Positions 9,083 to 17,721 of a stretch of DNA of 64,000 nt are shown piece by piece. Both the position numbers and the translations under genes were made by a program. Source of the DNA: Mucilaginibacter sp. (GTDB taxonomy: Bacteria > Bacteroidota > Bacteroidia > Sphingobacteriales > Sphingobacteriaceae); contig JARLHA010000043.1 of NCBI GenBank assembly GCA_031292485.1, forward strand, positions 85,132-149,131, given 5' to 3'. Under the pieces are notes generated by a model, which was not told the origin of the DNA, searched no databases, and was given only the letters and a program-made list of their open reading frames with translations. The number at the start of each line of letters is the position of its first letter. Within the stretch, counting starts at the first letter, position 1.

Positions 9083-10417
9083 TTAGTTATTTTGTTTATT
9101 TGTCGTATCGGCGGCCGTACTATCCGGATTACTGCCATCCTTATGTGTTTGAGGGTTCATGCCCTCTTTAATTGCATTCAGCGTAGTTGAATCAACCAGC
9201 TTTTGTTTTTCCCGATGTTTCCGTGCATAATAGTCTTCGGCCAGTTGAGCTGTATCGATAGTTTTTGGTGTGTCAACAACTGTTTTGGCCGCCTGGTTAA
9301 CCGGAACCGCAGATTTGGAAAACAATGAATAGCCGGCTAATGCCATAAACACGAACAATAAAACCATAAATCCATAAAATACAGGTTTTGATAAGGTAAT
9401 CATCCTGCTGCCGGCAGGCGGCCCATAGCTGGTTAAAGGTACAACGGGCGGTGATGTTTCAATTTCCGGTTTTATATTTTTTGCACTATTCCCTTTGCTG
9501 CTTTTATTATCTGCTATACTGTTTTCGATGATGGCTTCCTGCAACTGAATACCATTGGAATAACGATTTTCGGGTGATTTTTCAAGACAATCCGCTATCA
9601 GATCCAGTAACCATACAGGCACCTGCATTTCACGTTCCTTTTGGGCGGCGGTCCAGTTTTCCGGAAGATGCTGGCGGCGAAGCTCGAGCAGGTCGGGTAG
9701 CGGCGATTCCATGTGGGCAATCATCACCGTGTTCCGGGCTGTTTCGCCGTTATCCTTTAGCGGAAAAGGAACCTGGCCTGCAAGCAACTCGTATAATATT
9801 ACGCCATAACTGTAAACATCCGTCTGAAACAGCATTTTGCCCTCATTCTGCTCGGGCGCCATAAATTCAATTGCCCCGGCATGCCGCATACTGCTCCGGC
9901 GCTGCTCGTCAGACATTACAGACAAACCGAAATCAAGCAAAACGTAATTCCCTGAATGTATGTTAAATTTAACATTATTGCTTTTAATGTCTCCGTGTTT
10001 TACACCCACTTTATGACAATGACACAGGGCATTGGCAAGTTGATCGGCTACTTTAATCGTTTCCTTTATGGTAAAAATGGCTTCGTGAGGCGGTTTAAGC
10101 AACTCTTCAAGGTCAGGCCCTTCAATAAACTCCATCTCTATAAATGGGAACGACCCGCTTTCGGTGATACCTGAATTTAATATTTTAACCACATTGGGGT
10201 TAGGCGCCTCGTTTACCTTTTTCAGTTTATCTACCTCGTTCTTAAAATTGCGGTAATTTTTATCATCGGTACTTTCGGTGTGAATTGGGGTCGGTAATAT
10301 TTTTACAGCGCTGATGATCGGGCCTATTCGTCTGCCTTTATAAACCGAACCTTGTCCCCCTGTGCGCAATGCACCCATATTTTCCAGTCCTTCAGCAATT
10401 GTAAATACTTTACTCAT
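9083..10417 (-). CDS. Membrane-anchored Ser/Thr protein kinase (copy 2, operon head)
   Basis: 444 aa from the ATG at 10417. The frame is open to an ATG at 10468, but the 10417 start gives MSKVFTIAEGLENMGAL, matching the paralogue's N-terminus, so I prefer it. Motifs are GGQGSVYKG, AVKIL, HGDIKSNN (non-RD), LLDFGLS and FMAPEQ. A Pro-rich linker leads to a membrane helix (about 352-372, KPVFYGFMVLLFVFMALAG) and a ~75-residue tail rich in Lys, Thr and Asp. The kinase domain is very similar to that of the gene ending at 287; linkers and tails differ. First gene of the operon; the promoter should lie in the AT-rich stretch 10418-10560. Confidence 0.93.
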   Translation of the reverse strand: MSKVFTIAEGLENMGALRTGGQGSVYKGRRIGPIISAVKILPTPIHTESTDDKNYRNFKNEVDKLKKVNEAPNPNVVKILNSGITESGSFPFIEMEFIEGPDLEELLKPPHEAIFTIKETIKVADQLANALCHCHKVGVKHGDIKSNNVKFNIHSGNYVLLDFGLSVMSDEQRRSSMRHAGAIEFMAPEQNEGKMLFQTDVYSYGVILYELLAGQVPFPLKDNGETARNTVMIAHMESPLPDLLELRRQHLPENWTAAQKEREMQVPVWLLDLIADCLEKSPENRYSNGIQLQEAIIENSIADNKSSKGNSAKNIKPEIETSPPVVPLTSYGPPAGSRMITLSKPVFYGFMVLLFVFMALAGYSLFSKSAVPVNQAAKTVVDTPKTIDTAQLAEDYYARKHREKQKLVDSTTLNAIKEGMNPQTHKDGSNPDSTAADTTNKQNN

Positions 10418-11266
10418 CCTTTGTTTTAAGCTTATTCCTGTTAAAATACCACTGTTAGTTAACGTCAATAAATGTATTATGTTTATATCAATTATGATAA
10501 AGTTTTACTTAAAAAAACACTTTTTCGACTTATAATAACTAATGTTACGCACTCAATTGATTTAAAAGCAGCTATCGGTGTTGATAACCTGATATACCGG
10601 GTATAAGCCGCTTTTGCCGCGGCCGCCATTATTTGTGTTTTCGCAGCAAAATGGTTTTAGATTTTACGTACCTTAAATCATTCCGGCTTTACAAGGTTAA
10701 TGGCTGTAATTAAATGGCTGGTTTGGGTAACAACTGCCTTTAAGGGTGATTTGGGAAAGGATGTGCTGCACTTTTCACCGGTTTTGATAGACCGCAGTGA
10801 TTTTCCGGGCCGACAGTGCCCTGTCCTGGAAACAGCTAGCGTGTGTCAGCGCGCCCTCCCCTTTTTTTGAAAACTTGCTTAAGCCCATTGGTGATAGTGC
10901 AAAAATCGCTGCAATTTTAAAGGTGCAAATCAAAAAAAGCTGCTGCAAAACATGCACGGCCGAAGTTTAAATGGTTCAAAAAAACGAATGATCCTTTTCA
11001 TGACGAGCGAGTAGCCCTCCTTTGCCTGATGAAGGCTATGGAATTATACCGGCAGCCGGGTGCAAAAAAAGGCTCTTCCGCAGATCGCTAAATAAGCGTC
11101 CCGCGTGACTCTAACGTTGGAAAAAACGTTTTTAAAAACGCACTCTTCCATTGTAAAGATTATTCACAGTTTTAAAATAAAAAGCAGATAAGGTTTAGGT
11201 GTTTTTTTTTACAAATAGTTAACGGTATACATGCAAAAAAAGAATAACAGCAAGTCGCTATTGCGT
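10418..11266. other. Intergenic region without a supported gene
   Basis: About 850 bases between the kinase operon (transcribed leftward) and the precursor-peptide gene. Short frames occur on both strands, including 46 and 60 codons on the minus strand, but none shows a domain, a convincing composition or operon-like spacing. A perfect 14-base palindrome CGTTTTTAAAAACG lies at 11127-11140. It could be part of a weak terminator downstream of the precursor gene. The left end (10418-10560) is AT-rich and should hold the kinase-operon promoter. Confidence 0.5.
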
Positions 11267-11410
11267 TTAGTTTACCGCATTCATCATCATGTGGGTATAG
11301 GTAACAATTGTAGTTGTATCCGTTATTCCCCCAATAGAAACAAGTTCCTTTTTGAATCCATAAACCTGCCTGGTTTTTAGTTTTTTTAGTTTTTGTCCGG
11401 TCGATTTCAT
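11267..11410 (-). CDS. Putative cysteine-free class I lanthipeptide precursor
   Basis: 47 codons from the ATG at 11410 to TAA at 11267. The basic leader starts MKSTGQKLKKLKTRQVYG and runs through KKELVSIGG, which has the shape of a Bacteroidota RiPP leader: Lys/Leu repeats and a double-Gly cleavage site after residue 28. The predicted core is 19 residues, ITDTTTIVTYTHMMMNAVN, with six Thr and no Cys. A Thr-rich core is what the glutamylation/elimination enzyme LanB (gene at 13365-16472) would dehydrate; without Cys no lanthionine can form. The gene is divergent from the two-component genes and lies 2 kb from lanB. Leader shape, Thr-rich core and context support the call. Absence of Cys and of a LanC are the main cautions. 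Confidence 0.55.
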   Translation of the reverse strand: MKSTGQKLKKLKTRQVYGFKKELVSIGGITDTTTIVTYTHMMMNAVN

Positions 11411-11442
11411 AACTTTTTTGTTTAATTTTTTTAAAAGTTATG
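11408..11442. promoter_or_regulatory. Inverted repeat spanning two divergent start codons
   Basis: CATAACTTTT (11408-11417) and AAAAGTTATG (11433-11442) are a perfect 10-base inverted repeat separated by 15 T-rich bases. The left arm contains the start codon of the precursor peptide (minus strand). The right arm contains an ATG opening a 51-codon plus-strand frame (11440-11595) upstream of the sensor kinase gene. It may be an operator, or an RNA hairpin that hides the start codon. Confidence 0.4.
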
Positions 11443-11616
11443 AAAGCAGAAACGCAATTAAAAAGTTATTACACCAACGCGGTTATGCTATATACCAACT
11501 GCATTATTCGCCATACATTTTTTTTATTTTACGACCAAATCAAGAGACACAAGAAAGAAATCAGGTTATTTATAAGTCTTTTTTTGTTTAAATAACTATT
11601 TTTGGAACTAACCTGA

Positions 11617-12693
11617 ATGAGTAAAAATCCGCCGGTAATGAAAAGACTTGAGTTTGAGAATTTAAAACTTCATATTATTTTTTGGACAGTATTTATAGTT
11701 TATGAATTAACAACGGTTTATATACTTGTCGGCACAATAAGCAGTTTTGGCGATGATATAGGTCATTATATCTTATATATCGCGTTATTTTATTTCAATG
11801 CCCATCTAATTCTACCAACTACAACCATCTATAAAAAAGCATCTTACTTTTTGGTCCCCTTAGGTATTATTACAGAGCTCGTTCTGTATTTACTTGTAAA
11901 GGGTTTATTGTATTATATCTTTTACATTTTCCACGTTCCCGTTATACCGCCTTACACTTCGATAAGTGAATTTATTGCCAGTGGCATTTTCAGAGGAATA
12001 TATTTTGTTGGCCTCAGTACAGGGTATTGGTTTGCAATAACTACGTTTAAAAACACGAAAAAAATTGCCGATCTCGAAACAATTCAATTGAAAAACGAGC
12101 TGCAAAAACAAGAGCTCGAAAAAACGTTACTGGTTACGGAAAACGCTTATTTAAAATCGCAGATCAACCCGCATTTTTTACTGAATACCCTTAATTTTTT
12201 ATACAATTCGGTATCTAAATATTCTGAAAAGATAGCCGATAGTGTAATGACTTTATCAGATATTATGCGTTACGCATTAACCAATGCTGATGACGACGGG
12301 AAAGTTTGGTTAGAGTCGGAACTGGATCAAATAAACAATTTTGTTAAATTAAATCAGGCACGATTCAACCAACGGCTTAATATTGAACTGGTTATCGAAG
12401 GAAAAACTGACGGATTAAGAATTATTCCATTAGTTTTAATTACACTTGTGGAAAACGTATTTAAATACGGAGATTTGTTGAATGAAAATTATCCTGCAAG
12501 GATAATTACAACAATTGATGGCGGCGCTTTAATTTTCATTACTCAAAACCTTAAAAAAAAGAAAGTGGCTGAACGTGGATACGGTATCGGAATTAAAAAT
12601 GTAAAAGATCGTTTAGCGATGTATCATCAATATGAATTAATTATTGAGGACCACGAAACCGAATATAAATCTATCTTGAAAATCGAACTATAA
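11617..12693 (+). CDS. LytS/YehU-family sensor histidine kinase
   Basis: 358 aa. Four to five membrane helices occupy about residues 15-145. They are followed by a short coiled coil (LETIQLKNELQKQELEKTLL) and the His_kinase domain with INPHFLLNTLNFLYNSV (phospho-acceptor His near 185). The ATPase part contains LVENVFKYGD and GYGIGIKNVKDRL. It has no extracellular sensor domain, so the signal is probably sensed in the membrane. It pairs with the LytTR regulator 5 bases downstream. Kinases of this class control peptide and bacteriocin loci in Bacteroidota and Firmicutes; here the precursor gene is divergent and lanB is convergent, so control of those two genes is likely (inference). Confidence 0.93.
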   Translation: MSKNPPVMKRLEFENLKLHIIFWTVFIVYELTTVYILVGTISSFGDDIGHYILYIALFYFNAHLILPTTTIYKKASYFLVPLGIITELVLYLLVKGLLYYIFYIFHVPVIPPYTSISEFIASGIFRGIYFVGLSTGYWFAITTFKNTKKIADLETIQLKNELQKQELEKTLLVTENAYLKSQINPHFLLNTLNFLYNSVSKYSEKIADSVMTLSDIMRYALTNADDDGKVWLESELDQINNFVKLNQARFNQRLNIELVIEGKTDGLRIIPLVLITLVENVFKYGDLLNENYPARIITTIDGGALIFITQNLKKKKVAERGYGIGIKNVKDRLAMYHQYELIIEDHETEYKSILKIEL

Positions 12694-12698
12694 CCAAT

Positions 12699-13430
12699 AT
12701 GAGTACCTGCTATGTGATTGACGACGAGGAACATGCTATTGATACACTGGTCAACTATATCAATAAACTCCCGGGTTTGAATTTGGTGGGCACATCCCTC
12801 AATCCATTAAACGCCATTGATGAGATAACCAATACAATACAGGTTGATATCGTTTTTCTGGACGTTGATATGCCCGAAATATCCGGGCTTGATGTAGCCG
12901 ACATTATCTCACCACATACTGCGGTAATATTCACGACGGCCTATCCTAATTATGCTGTACAAGCTTTTGAAAAAAATGGATCCGACTTTTTATTAAAACC
13001 TATATCATTTGAACGTTTTACCAAATCGGTAACGAAGGTGCAGAACCTTATACGGTCAAAGAAAGTAGCTGAAACCCATCATGAAGATGAACAGTTTTTC
13101 ATAAATCCCGGAATTAAGGGAAGAATTATTCAGCTGAGTTATTCTGAAATTATTTACATTGAAGGTTTAAAAAACTACGTTATGCTATACACGGTTGACG
13201 GTAAGCATATTACTTATTTATCCATGCGGGAAATTGAAAAGCTGTTGCCGACGTCGCGTTTTACAAGGATTCATAAATCTTATATTGTCAGCATCGAAAA
13301 AATCAAGTCGATCGACGGCAATAATGTTATACTATCGCCATCGATTGAACTGCCCATCGGAATTTCATTTAAAGATAGTTTCATTCAACTGATTAACAGC
13401 CGGACGCTTAGAAGCGGGCGCAAAGTTTAG
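12699..13430 (+). CDS. LytTR-family response regulator
   Basis: 243 aa. An N-terminal receiver (1-120) has the acidic pocket VIDDEE, the phospho-acceptor in FLDVDMPEISG and the lysine in LLKPISFERF. A LytTR DNA-binding domain (about 135-240) has IIYIEGLKNYVMLYT, MREIEKLLP, FTRIHKSYIVS and LPIGISFKD. It forms an operon with the sensor kinase. Its last 66 bases lie on the opposite strand of the 3' end of the lanB gene, so the two transcripts are complementary at their ends. LytTR proteins bind paired direct repeats; I could not identify such sites with confidence. Confidence 0.94.
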   Translation: MSTCYVIDDEEHAIDTLVNYINKLPGLNLVGTSLNPLNAIDEITNTIQVDIVFLDVDMPEISGLDVADIISPHTAVIFTTAYPNYAVQAFEKNGSDFLLKPISFERFTKSVTKVQNLIRSKKVAETHHEDEQFFINPGIKGRIIQLSYSEIIYIEGLKNYVMLYTVDGKHITYLSMREIEKLLPTSRFTRIHKSYIVSIEKIKSIDGNNVILSPSIELPIGISFKDSFIQLINSRTLRSGRKV

Positions 13431-16400
13431 TAGTTCTCTATCCTTACGAGCTTTAACCGAAAGATAATACTTATAGAGCAGGTAGTATATGATAAACTCC
13501 TGACTGCGTTGTTTCTCGTTAAAAAGCCTGTTTAAATGCATGTGAATAATATCAGCTGCCAGTTTCATGACTTTCCCGGGGAAAAATAACTGCGCGTTTG
13601 TTTTTAACAGGCTCAATGACTTCAGGTACGAGTTGTACTCTTTCTTACCCGCAATCCCGATGATCTGCGCCTGGTTTTTTTTCATATTATTGATGAACGC
13701 TGAATATTCCCGGTATTTGTTATCCAATTGCATTTTCACCTGTTTACTGTCATCAAACTCGTGCTTCATGTTTTCGTGGATATTTTTCAAAAGGTATATC
13801 CTGCTGGAATATTCAGGGAAAAAAATCTCAAGCAACGCATCTGCCGATAAAAGGGCCAGGTGCAATTCTGAAAAATCAAATGCCCCGGTACTGATGTTTT
13901 TGAGATATGTAGACACAAGTTCGCTACTGGCGTTAAATGCATTTTCAGCATAAACTATTGTTTCTGCGCCATATCTTTCAATTTCCCGTTTATAAGTATC
14001 CAACAACAGGTTATTTATGATCCCTTTTTCAACATAAGTACGAATTTTTTTTTCGAAGTATCTAACAACAGTTGCCGTATCATCCGGGTTCGTTTGAATC
14101 CTTATCCGTAGATGGTTATCCGGGTCATTATATCTGATAAAATACCAGCTTTTTAGAATGTTTTGTTTTTTTAAGCCTGCTATAATATTCCTTACGCATT
14201 TGGTGAGGATATTATTTGAGGTTGCCGGATGGCAATAGATCTTCAAATACACCCATTCATCTCCGGGCAGGTAAACCCTTTTTACTTTATTTTTTTTACG
14301 TTCCAGCCGCCCTAATGCGCTTTTGATATAGGTCACGTCGCGCGAAAATACAGCAGTTATAAATTGTCCCGCAAATGGCTTTCCATCATGGTTACAAACA
14401 TCCGTGGTTTCGTCAAGGAACACTTCCTGTAAAACAACCAGGGGCTTGTTTTTTATAATCTTAATAAAAAGTTCTATAGACCCTGAATCTGAATGGTCAA
14501 ACAATAGTTGGTTATCGCCTTCAGTTAATGCAAAATGCCTTTTGAGCCTGATCTTTTCGCTAATTTTAAAAAAATTGTCTTCAGAGCCGTTTCCGTCAGA
14601 TATTTCAGCAATTTCCTCCACGTTTAACACCCAAGTCGCCGGGAACAGGATACAATTTTTATATTCAACCCTCGGGTAGTAACTAAGGCCGGGTAGTAGC
14701 GTCCTTAAATCAAAATTAAAATTAAATTTAAGACCCTGGTATTGCATATCACATAAAAACATAAATATCGACAGTTCGCTTCTGCCATAGTTAAATGCCG
14801 AACTCAGCCTTGGTATTACAATTTTGTTATACTTTTTTGACCTTAAAATAATGTTATTATCAACAATTGAAATTGTAAGGTCGGAAAGGCTTATGATATT
14901 CCGTCTTCTTAGGGTGGAGTGTACCCCGATAGGAATCTCAAATGCCCTTATACCTGAGTTTGAATTTATATTGGCCGCATGCTCGTCATTAAAACACGAG
15001 ATTTCCGCAAAAATAACTTCATCATTAGATTTTTCTTCAACCGCAGCTATTCGTTGAACCTCCTCTAAAACTTTTTCACTAAACAATGTAAACCTGCCGA
15101 GCAGCGCTGTGGCAGTACACCCACCTGCCTGCTCAATCCAAACTTTATCACCAAACAACCTGAAAACTACTGAAAAACTGGGAGGTGCTTTTAATTCGGA
15201 TGGCGCTTTTAATTTTTCAAGTTCCTTATCTGTTATTAAAATAGGTTCATCGTTTTTTGTTCTTAAAAACTTAGATAAAAAGAATTCATGAATTTGGGTC
15301 CAGGTAAAATTCAGGCTGTTTGATTGCAGATCCAATTGTATCCCGTCCAATAATTCGCTCGTTACCAGATTGGTCTCCAATCCTTCATAACCTATTCCCG
15401 ATTCTCTGTCAAGCGCCTGCAAAAACGGCACTTCCTGGTCTTCAAACCTGGCTTTAAACTTGCCTTTAAAATCTATCAGCGCTTTTGGAGTTGCATCGGA
15501 AGTGATCACTTTCAAACAGTTTAATCCCTCCTTTATAAATACCTGGTATTTAGGGTCAATTGTTGATTTGGTTTCCCTTTCATAACCAACATAAAACATG
15601 GATTTAAATTTCGTTTTGGAAAGCTGATATAAATGATTTTCGGAAAGAGCCTTGATATCCATGTCCTGCTTAAAGCAAATTTTATTAATCAGGCCATTGT
15701 ACATTGAAATTTCCCGTGCAAGTTCACTGTTATATTTCCTGGCATTTGCTACGGCAACCACCCGGGAAAAATATTTTTCCCCGGACATGTTCGGAGAAAG
15801 TTCAGATACAAGAAGCCCTTCGCTAATCAAGTCCTTTACATAAGCTTTAACATCTTCGGTTTCGTCGATAAAAGTGTTTAACCATAATACTACTTCAGAA
15901 ACTTTTTTTCCTTCATTGCAAAAATTCAATAACTTGTTTAACAATCTGTCTGTTTGAAAAGAGTTAATGAAAAAGTCTGTCTTTTTTTTATTTATATCAT
16001 AGCTTGTTGTAAGGTATCGTTTTTCGTTTTGGATGGTGTAAATTGAATCGTTTGTATAATATTTTACATTGCTAAACTCTCCTGTCCTTTCCATTCGCCT
16101 GGCGATGTCGGCCGTGAATTGAAAATCAGGGTTTACATACACTTCTCCACGCTCTTCTAAAACGCATTTTCCGGAAATGTTTAATGAGTTCCAGCTAGTG
16201 GAGCTAAATGCCGAAAACATACCGAATGGTGTTGGCCGGTAGCACATCCTGTTAAAATATTTGTGAAGGCTCGTTTTAACTTTTTTGTCGAGATTGTAAT
16301 AGTCAAAACCACAGCGTTCCAATTCGAGATAGAGGCTTTCACTTGCAAAAAAAATAGCTGATTGAAAAAATTGTGTTTTCAGCAATCCAGCCATAATTTC

Positions 16401-16472
16401 GGGTTTATAATCCTTGTAACTAAGGGCCGGAGTTCTTAAAAACAAATAAGGATTAAAATCAAGATTAAACAT
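13365..16472 (-). CDS. Full-length LanB lantibiotic dehydratase
   Basis: 1035 aa. The N-terminal ~700 residues are the lantibiotic dehydratase glutamylation domain (start YLFLRTPALSYKDY; RPTPFGMFSAFSSTSW is the conserved YRPTPFG element). From about 738 (WVYLKIYCHPATSNN) to the end is the SpaB_C/thiopeptide-type domain, with SWYFIRYNDPDNHLRIR typical of the elimination domain. Class I LanB uses glutamyl-tRNA to activate Ser/Thr of a precursor, then eliminates glutamate to give dehydroalanine or dehydrobutyrine. Both domains are present, so it is not one of the split enzymes of thiopeptide loci. No LanC cyclase, transporter or peptidase gene lies nearby. The 3' end overlaps the response regulator gene tail-to-tail. 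Its own promoter should lie within 16473-16800. Confidence 0.9.
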   Translation of the reverse strand: MFNLDFNPYLFLRTPALSYKDYKPEIMAGLLKTQFFQSAIFFASESLYLELERCGFDYYNLDKKVKTSLHKYFNRMCYRPTPFGMFSAFSSTSWNSLNISGKCVLEERGEVYVNPDFQFTADIARRMERTGEFSNVKYYTNDSIYTIQNEKRYLTTSYDINKKKTDFFINSFQTDRLLNKLLNFCNEGKKVSEVVLWLNTFIDETEDVKAYVKDLISEGLLVSELSPNMSGEKYFSRVVAVANARKYNSELAREISMYNGLINKICFKQDMDIKALSENHLYQLSKTKFKSMFYVGYERETKSTIDPKYQVFIKEGLNCLKVITSDATPKALIDFKGKFKARFEDQEVPFLQALDRESGIGYEGLETNLVTSELLDGIQLDLQSNSLNFTWTQIHEFFLSKFLRTKNDEPILITDKELEKLKAPSELKAPPSFSVVFRLFGDKVWIEQAGGCTATALLGRFTLFSEKVLEEVQRIAAVEEKSNDEVIFAEISCFNDEHAANINSNSGIRAFEIPIGVHSTLRRRNIISLSDLTISIVDNNIILRSKKYNKIVIPRLSSAFNYGRSELSIFMFLCDMQYQGLKFNFNFDLRTLLPGLSYYPRVEYKNCILFPATWVLNVEEIAEISDGNGSEDNFFKISEKIRLKRHFALTEGDNQLLFDHSDSGSIELFIKIIKNKPLVVLQEVFLDETTDVCNHDGKPFAGQFITAVFSRDVTYIKSALGRLERKKNKVKRVYLPGDEWVYLKIYCHPATSNNILTKCVRNIIAGLKKQNILKSWYFIRYNDPDNHLRIRIQTNPDDTATVVRYFEKKIRTYVEKGIINNLLLDTYKREIERYGAETIVYAENAFNASSELVSTYLKNISTGAFDFSELHLALLSADALLEIFFPEYSSRIYLLKNIHENMKHEFDDSKQVKMQLDNKYREYSAFINNMKKNQAQIIGIAGKKEYNSYLKSLSLLKTNAQLFFPGKVMKLAADIIHMHLNRLFNEKQRSQEFIIYYLLYKYYLSVKARKDRELLNFAPASKRPAVNQLNETIFK

Positions 16473-16999
16473 AGGTTAATAGTCTTTAATTAGGGTTAAT
16501 AAGGAGGTTAAAAGTTAACACAAAAACTCTAAAAATATATCTATATTTAATATTTCATCTTCTGAAAAAGAGAAATTAAATATCAAAAGTTAATGCATTT
16601 CAAGCATTTAACAGATAAAGGGGAATCTGTTAAACATATTAAAACTAAATAAATTTAACTAAATGTTTTACACAATATCATCCTATAGGGGCACGCTTTT
16701 CCAATAAATGACAATTTAACTTTCAAGTAATATCCGAGAAGAGCAAGCCTGTTTTCAACAGAAAATATTAACCAATAAGTATAGACAATTTCGATTAAAA
16801 TCAACAGCCGGCACATCAGAACTTAGTGTTCATGCGTATTTGAAAAACGTGCCTGCTAAATCCGGCTTTATAGTCACAATTAAAACCAGGCCAGGTAGCG
16901 ACGGCGTGTCTTATAACTCAACGCATGCAATTCCTAAAAGTGGTGTCTGTAAATTTTATTATATTGCAGCCAACTTATTTATTACGATTATATATTGAG
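16473..16999. other. Intergenic region between lanB and the FAS-like cluster
   Basis: About 530 AT-rich bases between two divergently transcribed units, so promoters for both should lie here. I scanned both strands for a second precursor peptide and found none: minus-strand frames are short, and a 55-codon one from 16814 has no leader-like features. A plus-strand frame without a start codon stays open from 16720 to 16998 (about 92 codons, with VHAYLKNVPAKSG in it). I do not recognise it, and it may be chance or a gene remnant. Confidence 0.5.
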
Positions 17000-17721
17000 A
17001 TGGAGAAAAAAAAATATTAATTACAGGTGCCAGTAAAGGTTTGGGGTTGGCAATCTCCAAAAAACTTTCATCGGAATATGAATTAATATTACATGCATCC
17101 AAAAAGGAGAGTTTTACGCATATTGAACCCGGAAGCCAACTTTTATGCGCTGACTTTACTGATAGCCAGCAGCTTGCTGACTTTTGCAAACAACTAAAGA
17201 AGGATCATGGCGACTCGCTGTACGGCGTGATAAATAATGCCGGCCTAACCTATGATAAACCCTTGAATTTTCAACCCGAGAGAGAGATTGATGCCATGCT
17301 CAATGTAAACTTAAGGGCGCCGATAATGATATGCAAAACCGCCATAAAAATATTTGGGTTATTAAACAGGGGCGTTATCATCAATATTAGTTCGGTTGTA
17401 GGCGAAAGCGGCAATGCATTTCAATCTGTATACGCTGCAACAAAAGCAGGCCTGGTGGCACTTTCCAGGTCACTTGCGCAAGAAGCAGCAGCATTAAACG
17501 ATAGTCATCATATCCGGGTACTTAGTGTTTCGCCGGGCTTTATTGAAACGGATATGACTGCGGGGATTCCTGAAAAGATAAAAGAAAAATATTTAAATTT
17601 AATACCTGCAAAACGTTTCGGAAACGTTGATGATGTAGCCGATACAATAGCGTTCCTGCTTTCAGACAAGGCATCTTACATAAATGGAACAAATATCCAC
17701 ATCAACGGCGGCTTAATATGA
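17000..17721 (+). CDS. FabG-like 3-oxoacyl-ACP reductase (SDR), start region out of frame
   Basis: Short-chain dehydrogenase. The cofactor motif TGASKGLG, NNAG (VINNAGL), the serine in ISSVVGE, the catalytic YAATK and a C-terminal NGTNIHINGGLI are all present. It would reduce 3-oxoacyl-ACP to 3-hydroxyacyl-ACP. Oddity: the only good start, ATGGAG at 17000, runs into a nine-A tract (17006-17014) and then a stop, one base out of frame with the enzyme. With ten As it would read MEKKKILITGASKGLG, a normal SDR N-terminus. The first in-frame alternative, TTG at 17041, would begin after the nucleotide-binding loop and give an inactive protein. The cause may be an assembly indel, slippage on the A tract, or a real frameshift. 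First gene of the FAS-like operon; its stop overlaps the next start (ATGA). Confidence 0.8.

Noticed and set aside
10493..10629. 46-codon minus-strand frame upstream of the first kinase gene, starting MAAAAKAAYTRYIRL
   Set aside because: It lies across the probable promoter region, has no leader, helix or family pattern, and its spacing to the kinase gene is not operon-like.
10775..10957. 60-codon minus-strand frame in the gap before the precursor gene
   Set aside because: No recognisable motif, mixed composition, and no neighbouring gene with coupled spacing; chance frame.
11440..11595. 51-codon plus-strand frame MKAETQLKSYY... before the sensor kinase gene
   Set aside because: It is in a very AT-rich divergent promoter region and shows no family pattern. 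Kept only as part of the dyad observation, not listed as a gene.
16720..16998. Start-less open frame of about 92 codons upstream of the FabG-like gene
   Set aside because: No ATG, no known domain, and it ends right at the FabG-like start; could be a remnant but cannot be supported as a gene.
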